In this document: positions 44,634-54,244 of the stretch, in pieces
How the letters are laid out: each line of letters begins with the position of its first letter
Position numbering within the stretch: position 1 is the first letter of the stretch
Translations under genes and position numbers: made by a program
Assembly: GCF_021390245.1 (NCBI RefSeq)
Contig: NZ_JAJUXH010000004.1
Coordinates: forward strand, 186,001 to 250,000
From: Dyadobacter sp. CY323
Lineage (GTDB): Bacteria > Bacteroidota > Bacteroidia > Cytophagales > Spirosomataceae
Length of the DNA stretch: 64,000 nucleotides
Reading direction: 5' to 3'
The notes under the pieces: generated by a model
What the model was told of the DNA's origin: nothing
The model's input: the letters and a program-made list of their open reading frames with translations, nothing else
Database searches by the model: none

Positions 44634-45893
44634 ATGTATAACCAGTTTAAATCAGTAAGTCTATCACATCGGAATGCTCCTCTAGTTATCAGGGAAAAGC
44701 TGGCATTGAATGAGGCGGAAGCGAAGGGCATTATGCTTCGTCTGAAAGATTTTTTCGATGTTACGGACGTGTTGGCTGTTTCTACATGCAACCGCACAGA
44801 AATATATTATTCCTCCCAATCAGATCTGAATGAGGAGATTATCAAGCTTTTATTGATTGAGAAAGGGATATCGGACATTGCTCCCTATACCACTTTTTTC
44901 GAGCGGTTTTCAGACGGCGAAAGTGCGGTTCAGCATCTGTTTGAAGTCGCAACCGGTTTGCAATCACAGGTTGTAGGCGATATGCAGATACCCAATCAGA
45001 TCAAGCATGCCTATCAATGGTCGGCCGACCTGAATATGGCGGGGCCTTTCTTACACCGTTTGCTACATACCATTTTCTTCGCTAATAAACGCGTTGCCCA
45101 GGAGACATTCTTTCGGGATGGTGCCGCTTCGGTTTCCTATGCTGCGGTAGAGCTCCTGGAAGGCTTAATGCCGAATCCGAGAGTACTTGTTGTGGGTTTA
45201 GGAGAGATTGGCAAAGATGTTTGCCGGAATTTGCACCAGAAAGGCGGCATTGAGATCATATTAATGAATCGCACAAAAAGCATCGCTGACGAACTCGGCG
45301 CTGAGCTTGGATTGCGGGTTGCTGATTTCTCAGACATTGAGACAGAAATATCGAATGCAGACATCATCGTTTCATCGATCAAACGCGACGAACCATTTTT
45401 TACAAAAGAAATGATGGTACGGCTGCGTGGAATGTCTTTCAAATACTTTATTGACCTTTCGGTTCCCCGTAGCGTCTCACCGGAAGTGGAGGAGATCCCG
45501 GGGGTTATGTTATATACTATTGATTCCATCCGTTCCAAAGCAGATGAGGCGCTGAATCGCAGATTAGGGGCTGTGCCACACGTTCGGGATATCATTGAAG
45601 AGGCAGTGATCGAATTCAACGACTGGTCTAGAGAAATGGTTGTTTCTCCAACGATCCAAAAGTTGAAAGGCGCTCTGGAACAAATCCGAAAAGAAGAACT
45701 AACCCGTTTTACTAAAAATCTGAGCGATTCTGAGTTGGAGAAAGTAGAACGCATTACTTCCAGCATGATGCAAAAGATCCTCAAACTTCCCGTTCTTCAA
45801 TTAAAGGCGGCGTGCAAGAGAGGTGAAGCCGAGACGCTGATCGACGTGTTGAATGACCTGTTCAACCTGGACAAAGAAAAAGCAAATCATTAA
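44634..45893 (+). CDS. hemA: Glutamyl-tRNA reductase
   Basis: 419 residues from ATG 44634. Catalytic C52 in STCNRTEIY, the NADPH fold VLVVGLGEIGKDVCRNL, and the dimerisation helix near the end. It makes glutamate-1-semialdehyde from glutamyl-tRNA, the first step of C5 haem biosynthesis. A strong terminator follows. No other haem gene is adjacent. Confidence 0.95.
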   Translation: MYNQFKSVSLSHRNAPLVIREKLALNEAEAKGIMLRLKDFFDVTDVLAVSTCNRTEIYYSSQSDLNEEIIKLLLIEKGISDIAPYTTFFERFSDGESAVQHLFEVATGLQSQVVGDMQIPNQIKHAYQWSADLNMAGPFLHRLLHTIFFANKRVAQETFFRDGAASVSYAAVELLEGLMPNPRVLVVGLGEIGKDVCRNLHQKGGIEIILMNRTKSIADELGAELGLRVADFSDIETEISNADIIVSSIKRDEPFFTKEMMVRLRGMSFKYFIDLSVPRSVSPEVEEIPGVMLYTIDSIRSKADEALNRRLGAVPHVRDIIEEAVIEFNDWSREMVVSPTIQKLKGALEQIRKEELTRFTKNLSDSELEKVERITSSMMQKILKLPVLQLKAACKRGEAETLIDVLNDLFNLDKEKANH

Positions 45894-45913
45894 TTCCGAA
45901 TAAGAAATAGTAC

Positions 45914-45945
45914 AACGGCTGGAAGATAGTTTCAGCCGTTTTTTT
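45914..45945 (+). terminator. Rho-independent terminator of hemA
   Basis: AACGGCTG (45914-45921) pairs with CAGCCGTT (45933-45940), followed by five more T. Textbook structure 21 bases after the stop. Confidence 0.9.
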
Positions 45946-45956
45946 ATGCTTTAGAC

Positions 45957-45990
45957 AAAAAAGAGAGGGTGACGTTTGGTCACCCTCTCT
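45957..45990 (-). terminator. Rho-independent terminator of the ferritin-like operon
   Basis: AGAGAGGGTGAC (45962-45973) pairs perfectly with GTCACCCTCTCT (45979-45990), a 12-bp stem with a 5-base loop, followed on the minus strand by a run of T (+ strand A run 45957-45962). Confidence 0.9.
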
Positions 45991-46030
45991 ATGTACTACC
46001 TTACCCTCCACAATAATTAATTGTATCTTC

Positions 46031-46846
46031 TTACATCGTCTTTACAATGAATGGGCCGGCGATTGCGAGCACTTCTTCCATGGTCAATGGCTCATCGAAA
46101 GATTCTGTAACGTTGTCTTTTGAAATGGATCCGATTCCTGCGATCATCGCTGCATCTATCCCCAGATGAACTGTATTTGATTCAGGAATCATACCTTCAT
46201 AAACTGCTGGTGGAAAACCTTTGGCTTGTGTGATCCAGCCTTTCATCATCGGATCATTGTTCATTTGACCGATAATTCTTCTTACCAGCGAAGCGTGACG
46301 CGCCTCAACGGAATGCACCTGCAATGCATATTCAAGAATTTGAGGAGCCGAGATTAAATTACCAGCCTGGCCTTTATAGGCGCGTACACCGGTATCTTCC
46401 AATGCCGCGGATACCGCTATGAATGTTTTGAAGTTTGTCCAGATGTCGGCAAACTGACCTCCATAAGTAAAATCAAAAGTCGGACGTTTTACTGCTGCGC
46501 TGCCAAGAGCTGCTTTCAAAAATTCCACGTGCTGGTTCTCGTGCTTTTCAATTTGAGAAAAAACAAGCGAATATTTGGCAGGAATAAGTGTATTTAACCT
46601 GTTTGCCTGGAAGTAAAAAGTTTCTTCCAGATATTCAAGAGTTAAGGCGAAATTAAGGACGTCAGCTACGGTTGGCGTTGCACCGTACGCTTTGTTTACA
46701 ATTGAAGCGAATACAGTTGGTACTGCCGCCGCTGCAAGGCTGCTGCCCACGCGGTTCATAAACATACGGCGGGTAGAATGCGCGAGGCGTCCTGCTGCGT
46801 CACCGTCAACTTTTTCAATGCTGTTTAATATCTTAAAAATATCCAT
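46031..46846 (-). CDS. Ferritin-like domain protein, secreted (second of pair)
   Basis: 271 residues. N-terminal STRRMFMNRVGSSLAAAAVPTVFASIV is a Tat-like export signal. The bundle shows the family's metal-ligand type helices: TLEYLEETFYFQAN, IEKHENQHVEFLKAAL, ALEDTGVRAYKGQAG and VHSVEARHASLVRRI. Members of this desiccation-related ferritin-like family are proposed to act in stress or metal handling. It follows its paralogue by 17 bases. Confidence 0.85.
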   Translation of the reverse strand: MDIFKILNSIEKVDGDAAGRLAHSTRRMFMNRVGSSLAAAAVPTVFASIVNKAYGATPTVADVLNFALTLEYLEETFYFQANRLNTLIPAKYSLVFSQIEKHENQHVEFLKAALGSAAVKRPTFDFTYGGQFADIWTNFKTFIAVSAALEDTGVRAYKGQAGNLISAPQILEYALQVHSVEARHASLVRRIIGQMNNDPMMKGWITQAKGFPPAVYEGMIPESNTVHLGIDAAMIAGIGSISKDNVTESFDEPLTMEEVLAIAGPFIVKTM

Positions 46847-46863
46847 GTCTTTAGTTTGTTGAA

Positions 46864-47562
46864 TTAGTGTGGCAGATTTTTTCCACTGATTTTGTCCATG
46901 ATAAATGGCGCAACCCCACCCAGAATAACCGATGGAGAATAGGCGTGTTCCAGACCGTTGTTGTCAATCTGGCCATTCGCAAATTCCAAAGCATTAGGAT
47001 TGATAAGATCGGCAATCGCTGATGCGTGTCTTGCTTCAACAGAAACGATCTTACCAGCAACTAAAAGATACTTCACATCCTGGATCAGCTTTCCGGCGCC
47101 ATTGTAAGCTGCTACACCTGTATCCTCAAACAATTTGGCAGCTCCAAGAACACTGTCGCGGCTTTGAAAATCGATTGCTGAGAAATTAGGGGTCAAACCT
47201 TTAATCGCAGCTCCTGCCAATGCAGTTTTGAAAAACTCTCTGTGAACGATTTCGTGATTGCGGATATCGGTAAGGATCCATTTTTCCATATCCGTCATGT
47301 TCAGATAAGGAGTGGTCAGGACCTGAATGTAAAATGCTGCTTCAAGTTGTTCCAAAGCATAGGCATAATTCAGGATACCAATGTCTCCGGAACCCAGATC
47401 GACAGTGTCGTCCGACATCAGATCCTGTTCTGTACAAGCCCCCAGGATGAATGCACCTGTGGTCGCTGCCACACCTGCGGATCTTAAAAAATAGCGTCTG
47501 TTCACTTTCGATAGCATCTCCCTATCGGACGGATCAGAAAATAGCGTTAAGGTTTTTTTCAT
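46864..47562 (-). CDS. Ferritin-like domain protein, Tat lipoprotein (first of pair)
   Basis: 232 residues. NRRYFLRSAGVAATTGAFILGAC combines a Tat-like twin arginine motif with a lipobox cysteine, so it is likely a Tat-exported lipoprotein. Metal-binding helices parallel those of the next gene: YALEQLEAAFYIQV, IRNHEIVHREFFKTAL, LFEDTGVAAYNGAG, VSVEARHASAIADLI. The two form a duplicated operon ending in a strong terminator. Confidence 0.85.
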   Translation of the reverse strand: MKKTLTLFSDPSDREMLSKVNRRYFLRSAGVAATTGAFILGACTEQDLMSDDTVDLGSGDIGILNYAYALEQLEAAFYIQVLTTPYLNMTDMEKWILTDIRNHEIVHREFFKTALAGAAIKGLTPNFSAIDFQSRDSVLGAAKLFEDTGVAAYNGAGKLIQDVKYLLVAGKIVSVEARHASAIADLINPNALEFANGQIDNNGLEHAYSPSVILGGVAPFIMDKISGKNLPH

Positions 47563-47869
47563 AATAGTTTGTTTTAGATTGTGTGTAAATGAACCTTATG
47601 AAGAAGTGCATTCACGAAGACTTACGGCCTTTATTTCATCTTGGATTGCATGGCATTGAAATAATTTTGTAAGTAGCCGGCAAGTCCAATATTCATTTTG
47701 TATTAATCCTATAATAAGAAATTATTTAGGGCTTAAAGACTGTGTTATTCGAATATTGAGTACTGAAAAATATTTTTATTTAATTCGAAAAATCGTCAGA
47801 ATTGGTACTGAAACAAAAAAAGAGCGACACGTCATTGACGCGCCGCCGGGTATTTTAGTCTGTTGATGA
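47563..47869. other. 307-base intergenic region
   Basis: AT-rich, without a gene. The minus strand has a poorly paired hairpin followed by seven T (47814-47846), probably the terminator region of whatever transcription crosses from the DUF4394 side; the upstream promoter of the ferritin-like pair must lie here but no clean motif was seen. Confidence 0.5.
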
Positions 47870-49468
47870 TTATAATCCGGAGCCCAATGCAAAGCCTTTA
47901 ACTGAACCTGCAAAGTCTGATATTTTCATTGCTGCACCAGAAGTGAGGTTGATGGTGTACAACCCTGTGCTACCACCCACGGTAAGAAGCGTATATGCAG
48001 TTCCAGTGGCGTTGCCGATGTCAAAGCCATTTGCCGCATCGAAATCAACACCCAATGCACCCATTTTCTCGAGTCCGCCGTTGTTTGGCGGATTTTGTTT
48101 GAACAATGTGTTCGACTCGCTGTCCAGATCGTAAAGTACGGTGGCCGCGGTACCTGCAAAACTGTTTGTATATGCCGCACCATTCACTACCGGGGTTCCT
48201 GGGCCTGGAATCAGATTGAGGGCTCCGTCGACGATCGTGATACCATTAGCAACGTTAATACGCAGGTTTTGCCCGGTATTGGTAACCACGCGTAACCTGT
48301 CTGAGACCGGGTTGAAATCCACTCCAAAGCTGGTACCTGTAACTTTAAAGGTAGGATCGTCCATATTTCGCAATTCGACGAGGAACCTGGACACTCCACT
48401 TCCAAGATCAACCGTATAGAGCCTGGTATCCGACCCGAATGCATACAACCGGCCGTCCGCCGGGCGAATGTCAATTCCTTCGATCGTAACGCCCGTCGGA
48501 AGTCCTGTAATCATCTTCTCCACACGTGTCCCGGAAACATTCATAGGATTGAAAATGATCAGCTTATTGCTTGCATCCACAGCGTATGCTACCGGATTGG
48601 TCGGTATTGCAATACCCGTAATCTTACCCGAGGGAAGTGTTCCTAGCGATGTCAACGAACCATTTGAAAGGTTCACTTCGACCAGGTTCCACATGCCGCC
48701 ACTCAGAACTGACGCGATCGCCATGCCTGAGCCAGCTGCAATGTCAAATCCGCCAACGGCGCTGACATCCATGCCCAAAACGCCAACTTCCTGCAAAACG
48801 CCGTCGTTAGGTGGTGTCTGGAGATATAGTTTATCGGTCCCCGGATCAATATCATAAAGCTGGGTGGTGGTTGCACCCGAAAAGTTGTTCGTGTAAGCTG
48901 CTGCGCCGACCATTACATTGGTGTATCCTTTCAGATAGCCGTCCACGGCGACGATTGCCCCGGTTTCGGGATGTAAGCGATAGTTCTGTGAGGTATTGGA
49001 AACGAGCCGGATCTTGTCTACAGTCGGGTTGAAATCGAAACCTACCACTTCCGGACCTGAAATGCCCGGGTTGAATGGAACCGGACTGATGATCGTCGCG
49101 CGGCCGGGAGCCATATCCGACCTCAGATTGATCGTGTAAAGGTGATTTTTATTTCCTACTGCATAAAGCTGACCTGTTGCCGGACGAAAATCGATTCCCA
49201 GCAATTTCTCATTTGGTTCAAGTCCGGAAATAGTAAGTGTGCGGATAGGTGTGCCCGGGCTTTGTACATTTAATTCGTAAATCGTGTTATTGTCGGTTAA
49301 TGCATAAAAAACCTGACTGGCATCGGAGCGGAGCGAGCTATTTTGTTGCTCACTGGCTGCTGACTGCTTTTCAATCTGATTTTCTTCTTGACAAGACTGT
49401 GTTAGCAAAGCCAGTGCAAATACGAGGGAGCATTTTAGGCTGGTTCCCACGAGTGTAGATTTTTTCAT
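47870..49468 (-). CDS. Lipoprotein with duplicated DUF4394 beta-propeller-like domain
   Basis: 532 residues with lipoprotein signal LALLTQSC. Two similar halves (about 50-290 and 295-532) each repeat blocks such as LLGIDFRPATGQLYAVGN / IEGIDIRPADGRLYAFGS, GFDFNPTVDKIRLVSNT / GVDFNPVSDRLRVVTNT and AAYTNNFSGATTTQLYDID / AAYTNSFAGTAATVLYDLD. DUF4394 proteins are secreted propeller-like proteins of unknown role. The internal duplication is directly visible. Confidence 0.88.
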   Translation of the reverse strand: MKKSTLVGTSLKCSLVFALALLTQSCQEENQIEKQSAASEQQNSSLRSDASQVFYALTDNNTIYELNVQSPGTPIRTLTISGLEPNEKLLGIDFRPATGQLYAVGNKNHLYTINLRSDMAPGRATIISPVPFNPGISGPEVVGFDFNPTVDKIRLVSNTSQNYRLHPETGAIVAVDGYLKGYTNVMVGAAAYTNNFSGATTTQLYDIDPGTDKLYLQTPPNDGVLQEVGVLGMDVSAVGGFDIAAGSGMAIASVLSGGMWNLVEVNLSNGSLTSLGTLPSGKITGIAIPTNPVAYAVDASNKLIIFNPMNVSGTRVEKMITGLPTGVTIEGIDIRPADGRLYAFGSDTRLYTVDLGSGVSRFLVELRNMDDPTFKVTGTSFGVDFNPVSDRLRVVTNTGQNLRINVANGITIVDGALNLIPGPGTPVVNGAAYTNSFAGTAATVLYDLDSESNTLFKQNPPNNGGLEKMGALGVDFDAANGFDIGNATGTAYTLLTVGGSTGLYTINLTSGAAMKISDFAGSVKGFALGSGL

Positions 49469-49619
49469 AACCTTAGGATTTGAGTTGAGATGTTTAGTAA
49501 CATCCCAGATACGTACAAATCGTAGGTTTAGATCAAGGCTTTTAATATATTTTTAATCTGAAAAACACGCTTTTTAATCTGTATTTAATGGAGCGAATGC
49601 CGGAGATTATGACTGATTC

Positions 49620-50948
49620 CTACTTTTTCCCCGATCGTTTAATGGGTCGGCCGTACTTTTGCATTTTCTCTTTTGCGTGATCGCGACGCACATTAACCTT
49701 TTGATTTTTAGCGATCTTTTCATGAAATGCAGCTCCAACCGATTCACGTTTAGGGAGTTTGACATCAATGCTTTTCATAAAGATCTTCGGTTCTTCGTCC
49801 GGGGTAAGGATCTCTGAAATTTTCAGGGTTTCGGGAAGGGGCAGTACCGGAATTTTGTAGTCCATCAATTCTTCGATCTGATCCTGAAATTCCTTTTCTT
49901 TTTCTGTAATAAAAGAAATGGCGATGCCTTTCCGGTCAGCGCGTCCCGTTCTGCCGATACGGTGAATGTAATTTTCAGGCGTTTCGGGCAGGTCAAAATT
50001 AATGACGTGCGAAACTTCGGCAACGTCGAGGCCGCGCGCAATAATGTCGGTCGCGATTAGTATGCGGTATGTTCCGTCGTGAAATTGCCGGATTGTATTG
50101 AAACGGTGATTTTGTTCCTTGTTTGAATGGATTACGCCGATCTTGTTCAAAAAACCAAGTTCGAGCTGGCCATATAACTGATCGGCGAGCTTTTTGGTAG
50201 CCACAAAAATCAGCACTTTATTCATGTCCCCATTTTGCTCCATTAAAAAGTCGATGAGGTTCACTTTTGTGTAGAAATTGGGCACGTAATAGGCTTGTTG
50301 CTCAATATTTTCAAGCGGCGTACCTACTGGCGCAGCCTCTACCCGAACGGGATTATTGAAATATTCTCCCATCAAAGCTTCAACTTCCTGGGTTAATGTC
50401 GCCGAGAAAAGCAGATTCTGGCGTTTTTGCGGAAGCAAGTCCAAGATATTTTTGAGCTGGGTACGAAATCCCAGGTTCAACATTTCATCTACCTCATCGA
50501 TCACCAGTTTTTTAATGGCTTTGGTTTTCAATGAGCCATTTAAAGCAAGGTCAACAAGCCTTCCCGGAGTGGCTACCACCACGTCGGCACCCATTTTAAG
50601 TTCAGCCATTTGCACTTTAATGTTCCCGCCGCCATAAACGCCGACAACCTGCAGAGTAAGATACGTACTTAACTTTCTGACTTCTTCAACCACCTGCACC
50701 ACCAATTCACGAGTGGGAACGAGGATGAGCAACTGAGGTAACCGGTCTTTTGAGAATTCCAACAGGCGCAGGGTTGGCAACAGGTAGGCAAATGTTTTTC
50801 CGGTACCCGTCTGCGCAATCCCACAGACATCTTTTCCGGACATCATAATGGAAAAAACCTTTTCCTGGATTGTTGTGGGTGTTTTATAACCACCTTCTTC
50901 AAGCGCTCTGAGCAGGGGTTTGGTAAGATTTAGTTCTTCAAAAGTCAT
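49620..50948 (-). CDS. DEAD-box type RNA helicase (DEVD variant)
   Basis: 442 residues from ATG 50948 (50954 also possible). Q motif region TFEELNLTKPLLRALEEGGYKTPT, motif I AQTGTGKT, Ia PTRELV, II reads IDEVDEML, III SAT, then helicase C with ARGLDV and HRIGRTGRADR, and a basic C-terminal tail (GRPIKRSGKK). The family unwinds RNA in ribosome assembly or mRNA decay. Motif II is DEVD, not DEAD. A TAACTTTG element precedes it. Confidence 0.93.
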   Translation of the reverse strand: MTFEELNLTKPLLRALEEGGYKTPTTIQEKVFSIMMSGKDVCGIAQTGTGKTFAYLLPTLRLLEFSKDRLPQLLILVPTRELVVQVVEEVRKLSTYLTLQVVGVYGGGNIKVQMAELKMGADVVVATPGRLVDLALNGSLKTKAIKKLVIDEVDEMLNLGFRTQLKNILDLLPQKRQNLLFSATLTQEVEALMGEYFNNPVRVEAAPVGTPLENIEQQAYYVPNFYTKVNLIDFLMEQNGDMNKVLIFVATKKLADQLYGQLELGFLNKIGVIHSNKEQNHRFNTIRQFHDGTYRILIATDIIARGLDVAEVSHVINFDLPETPENYIHRIGRTGRADRKGIAISFITEKEKEFQDQIEELMDYKIPVLPLPETLKISEILTPDEEPKIFMKSIDVKLPKRESVGAAFHEKIAKNQKVNVRRDHAKEKMQKYGRPIKRSGKK

Positions 50949-50969
50949 AACCATTTCAAAAATGAACTA

Positions 50970-50977
50970 CAAAGTTA
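50970..50977 (-). promoter_or_regulatory. -7 element of the helicase gene
   Basis: Minus-strand TAACTTTG, 16 to 22 bases before the two possible starts; TTC about 20 bases upstream may serve as -33. Confidence 0.45.
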
Positions 50978-51059
50978 CTCCTTCTGGCGCAGTAAAAGAA
51001 TGAATGGGTGTAGATCCTGCGGCAAGGCCTGCATTTGGCACGATAGGTACTTAAACAAA

Positions 51060-51087
51060 GAAGGGCATTCCGTACTGGATGCCCTTC
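51060..51087 (-). terminator. Rho-independent terminator of the small barrel gene
   Basis: GAAGGGCAT (51060-51068) pairs with ATGCCCTTC (51079-51087), followed on the minus strand by TTTGTTT. 38 bases after the stop codon. Confidence 0.8.
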
Positions 51088-51125
51088 CGATTCATATTGA
51101 ATAGTGTGTCGACTTAAACCGTGCG

Positions 51126-51767
51126 TCAACGTGCGCGAAAACGCCCCGTGTTTTTATTATAGGTACCGAGCGGAAAACTAACTCCTGCATTGATCCCCCA
51201 ATTGTTATTTTTAATGTTTATTGGTTCAATGCGTGTGACATCCAGCAGTCCCAGACCGTACCGAGCATCAAAGTTGAGCCAAATCTTATCGGATACTTCA
51301 ATGTTAACACCCGCGCCAAATGTGAGGCCAAGGTCAAAAGGACTGTAAACGCGATTGTTCGAGTCGCCATTGATGTTGTTACCACTTTTATCCCGTGCTC
51401 CAACCAGGAAGTTTAGATTTGGCCCCAGAAAAATCTTGGGACGAACACTTTGTCCATACTGTCCAAAGAAAAAAGTAGCGAGTAACGGAGCCTGGATGTA
51501 ATTGAGATTGACTTCGTTTGATTTGTTGTTGACCTGCGCACCAAGTTGTGTGAAAAGCAATTGCCCGCTGAAACCAAAGCCCGATTTCGAGCTGTAATTG
51601 TAAAAACCACCGATGGTTAATCCTGGTTTCCAGTTTGTGTTGGCTACATCTCCCCGGAAGTTTGCGATCGATACTCCGACCATCGGACCAATGGAGACAT
51701 TTTCCTGTGCATGTGCCCGCGATATACTTAATGAGACCGCAAGTAGCAAAAAAATACAATTTTTCAT
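51126..51767 (-). CDS. Small outer-membrane beta-barrel protein (PorT/OmpW-like family)
   Basis: 213 residues from ATG 51767. Signal peptide MKNCIFLLLAVSLSISRAHAQ, then alternating strands: VSIGPMVGVSIANF, KPGLTIGGFYNYSSKSGFGFSGQLLFTQLGAQV, PKIFLGPNLNFLVGA, YSPFDLGLTFGAGVNIEVSDKIWLNFDARYGLGLLDV, NNWGINAGVSFPL. It is an eight-stranded porin-like protein of unknown ligand. Confidence 0.88.
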   Translation of the reverse strand: MKNCIFLLLAVSLSISRAHAQENVSIGPMVGVSIANFRGDVANTNWKPGLTIGGFYNYSSKSGFGFSGQLLFTQLGAQVNNKSNEVNLNYIQAPLLATFFFGQYGQSVRPKIFLGPNLNFLVGARDKSGNNINGDSNNRVYSPFDLGLTFGAGVNIEVSDKIWLNFDARYGLGLLDVTRIEPINIKNNNWGINAGVSFPLGTYNKNTGRFRAR

Positions 51768-51956
51768 TTGAGTAGATTTGGATATATGAAAACCCAAACG
51801 AATAAAAAATATGCCAGCTGCTGATCTTAGGTCAAGTTTTCTGAATAATACGGTATTTTGAAATCCTACGAGCGTATTTATATATTCCTATTCGAGATTT
51901 TGGAATAAGCTTCGTGGATTTTCGTCCCCAATTGTATACGTTTGCCGCAAGCTGAC

Positions 51957-53288
51957 TTATTTGCCAAGTCTTTGTAAAATGTAAAAAAGGGGGGCGCCGC
52001 CCAAAAACAGTGCCCAGCCAATAACGGCCGCATAAGGATCTGTTACGATCACATTCACAGCGATCGCTAAAAGGAATAGCACAAACAATGCCGGAAGAAA
52101 AGGGTAGCCCGCGATTTTGAAACCGGTGTGCGTGTCATTTTTTGCGGCTTGTTTACGAAAAACGAATAACGTCGCGGCTGCGCTGGCGAGGGCTATACTA
52201 TCTACCGACATCACGTAATTGACGATCTGTTCGAACGTATCCAGCGCCCAAAGTGACAGTAATGTGGTAACGATCAGAAATGTCAGCGCAAATTCCTGCA
52301 CCTGGGTTTTGGCGTTTACTTTCTTGAAAATCTGAGGAAGGATCCGGTCGTCGGCCAGCGCATAGTATACCCTCGGAAGCGAAAGCATGGTCGCGTTTAT
52401 GAACCCGAGTACCGAAAGAAATATGGCGAGCGAAAAGAAAATCTCACCCCATGGCCCGAACAAAACACGTGCGACATCCGCAGCGATGAGACTTGAATGA
52501 CTTAATGCTTCAAAACCCAGTACATGATAATAGGTGTAGTTCAGGGCAAGATAAAGTCCCAGAACCAGGAACATTCCCAGGAAAATGCCTCGCGGCGTGT
52601 TGAGGACAGGATCTTTTATGTCTGCCCCGAAATTGAGAACCTGCTGATATCCCCCGAATGTATAGAAAACTGCAATCAGGCTCGCTCCGAATGCGGTAAA
52701 CCAGTTTGCATTAGCAGGCATTGTTTCAGTCACCGATTGGCTTCCCGGCCCATCTGAATAAAATATCCCCGTGCAGAGCGCGAGCATCATGAGTATTTTC
52801 AAACTGCTGAGAATGTTCTGCGTTCGCGATCCGGACTTGATCCCCAGCATGTTGACCACATAAAAAAAGAGCAGCGTAACGATGGCGGTACCCCGGATGC
52901 CGATCGGGCCGTGGGCAAAAGCAGGCAGTAGCGGATTAACGTACTCCGAACCGATGAGGGCGACGCCAGCCATTCCGGCACCATAAGTAAGGACGATCAC
53001 CCAGTTGATCATGAATGCATAAAGCGGGTGAAATGCGGTGGAGATTAATTTGTAAAAACCACCTGGGAAATGGTGCCGGCTTCCGATTTCGGCGAAAAAG
53101 AAGGCTCCTATCAAACTCACAACCCCACCTGCAATCCAGGCAGAGAAGAAGATCTCGGGACTTCCGGCTTGTTTCGCCACAATCGCGGGTGTCCTGAAAA
53201 TACCTATTCCAATGACGAGACTTATGACGATCATGCCCAGATCAAACGGGCCGATTTGAGGACGGATTTTATCAGGATCTGGGGACAT
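51957..53288 (-). CDS. APC family amino-acid permease
   Basis: 443 residues with about twelve hydrophobic helices. GPFDLGMIVISLVIGIGIFRTPAIVAKQAG is the APC signature helix 1 and GFINATMLSLPRVYYALADDRILP matches helix 8. It imports amino acids; the substrate is not clear. It follows the EamA-like gene by 32 bases on the same strand. Confidence 0.9.
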   Translation of the reverse strand: MSPDPDKIRPQIGPFDLGMIVISLVIGIGIFRTPAIVAKQAGSPEIFFSAWIAGGVVSLIGAFFFAEIGSRHHFPGGFYKLISTAFHPLYAFMINWVIVLTYGAGMAGVALIGSEYVNPLLPAFAHGPIGIRGTAIVTLLFFYVVNMLGIKSGSRTQNILSSLKILMMLALCTGIFYSDGPGSQSVTETMPANANWFTAFGASLIAVFYTFGGYQQVLNFGADIKDPVLNTPRGIFLGMFLVLGLYLALNYTYYHVLGFEALSHSSLIAADVARVLFGPWGEIFFSLAIFLSVLGFINATMLSLPRVYYALADDRILPQIFKKVNAKTQVQEFALTFLIVTTLLSLWALDTFEQIVNYVMSVDSIALASAAATLFVFRKQAAKNDTHTGFKIAGYPFLPALFVLFLLAIAVNVIVTDPYAAVIGWALFLGGAPLFYILQRLGK

Positions 53289-53320
53289 TCAGGCAGGATT
53301 ATATTTCTCCAATATAAGGT

Positions 53321-54238
53321 TTACAGGTTTAATTCCTGGTAAGAAATCAAAATAATGGCGATTACTGCCAACACGAGCCCCCATTTGTTGTATTTGTTCA
53401 AACGCTCGCGGTAAATGGTGAAAGCTGCAAAAGAAGAAACCAGCATGGTGAGAATGTTGTAGATCGGAAAAACGTAAGCCGCGCTGTTTCCGAAAGATCC
53501 GAGAGCCAGCAGGAGAAAGTAAAGTGACAAAAAGTTCGGAACTCCGAGAATGAACCCGCCTATGACACTTCTGAGTTTCAGTTTGTCGCCGGTTACTATG
53601 ATCCTGTAAACCAGCAATGCAGTGCCTATGATCACGGCGCCAGTGCATGCAATGATCATAAAAACGGTCGTTTGTCCGGGCAGGTAGTACTTGACCGACA
53701 GGTAGTTGATCAATGTATTATTGGTGCCGCTGGCGAAAAACGTGAGAACCGGCAGTATCCATAATGTAGAGGAAATCTGCATATCTTTCTTCGTGGTATC
53801 GGTCTCGTTTTTTGCTGATTTCTGGATTGCCCCCAAAGCCAGCGCAACGAGCGCGAGAACAAGCCCGGCGTAGTTAATGGCTGTGAAATCCTTGTTGTTG
53901 TTTTTAAACACAAACAAACCGAACAGAACCGGGACAACGAGTGACATATTTCCCGCGAGCGAGGTGGCAGTGACGCTCACTTTCTGAGCGGTGAGCCCAA
54001 TCAACATAAATGCAGTGACGAACATCGCACCCAGAGCGAGTGTCAGAATTGTGCCTTCCGAACTCCATTTCACTTCTTTAAACACACTCAACTCCGGTGT
54101 AAGAAGTAAGCCGGTGATCACACAGGCGTAGTAATTAAAAACGACCGCATGGAACGAGTCAACCTGATAACGCGGGTAAGCCCGCATGATCAGGTAAAGT
54201 GCTACGGTGAACAGGACTGCCAGGAGGAAAAAAAGCAT
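53321..54238 (-). CDS. EamA-like membrane transporter
   Basis: 305 residues, about ten hydrophobic helices with two similar halves (first FFLLAVLFTVALYLIMRAYPRY, second LRSVIGGFILGVPNFLSLYFLLLAL and SSFAAFTIYRERLNKYNKWGLVLAVIAIILI). The ERLNKYNKWG stretch is an EamA-type C-terminal motif. Drug/metabolite transporter-like of unknown substrate. The next gene upstream, purN, ends six bases before its start. Confidence 0.82.
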   Translation of the reverse strand: MLFFLLAVLFTVALYLIMRAYPRYQVDSFHAVVFNYYACVITGLLLTPELSVFKEVKWSSEGTILTLALGAMFVTAFMLIGLTAQKVSVTATSLAGNMSLVVPVLFGLFVFKNNNKDFTAINYAGLVLALVALALGAIQKSAKNETDTTKKDMQISSTLWILPVLTFFASGTNNTLINYLSVKYYLPGQTTVFMIIACTGAVIIGTALLVYRIIVTGDKLKLRSVIGGFILGVPNFLSLYFLLLALGSFGNSAAYVFPIYNILTMLVSSFAAFTIYRERLNKYNKWGLVLAVIAIILISYQELNL

Positions 54239-54244
54239 GTCCGC

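Noticed and set aside
45137..45784. 215-residue minus-strand frame inside hemA
   Set aside because: Ser/Thr-rich shadow peptide with no family features.
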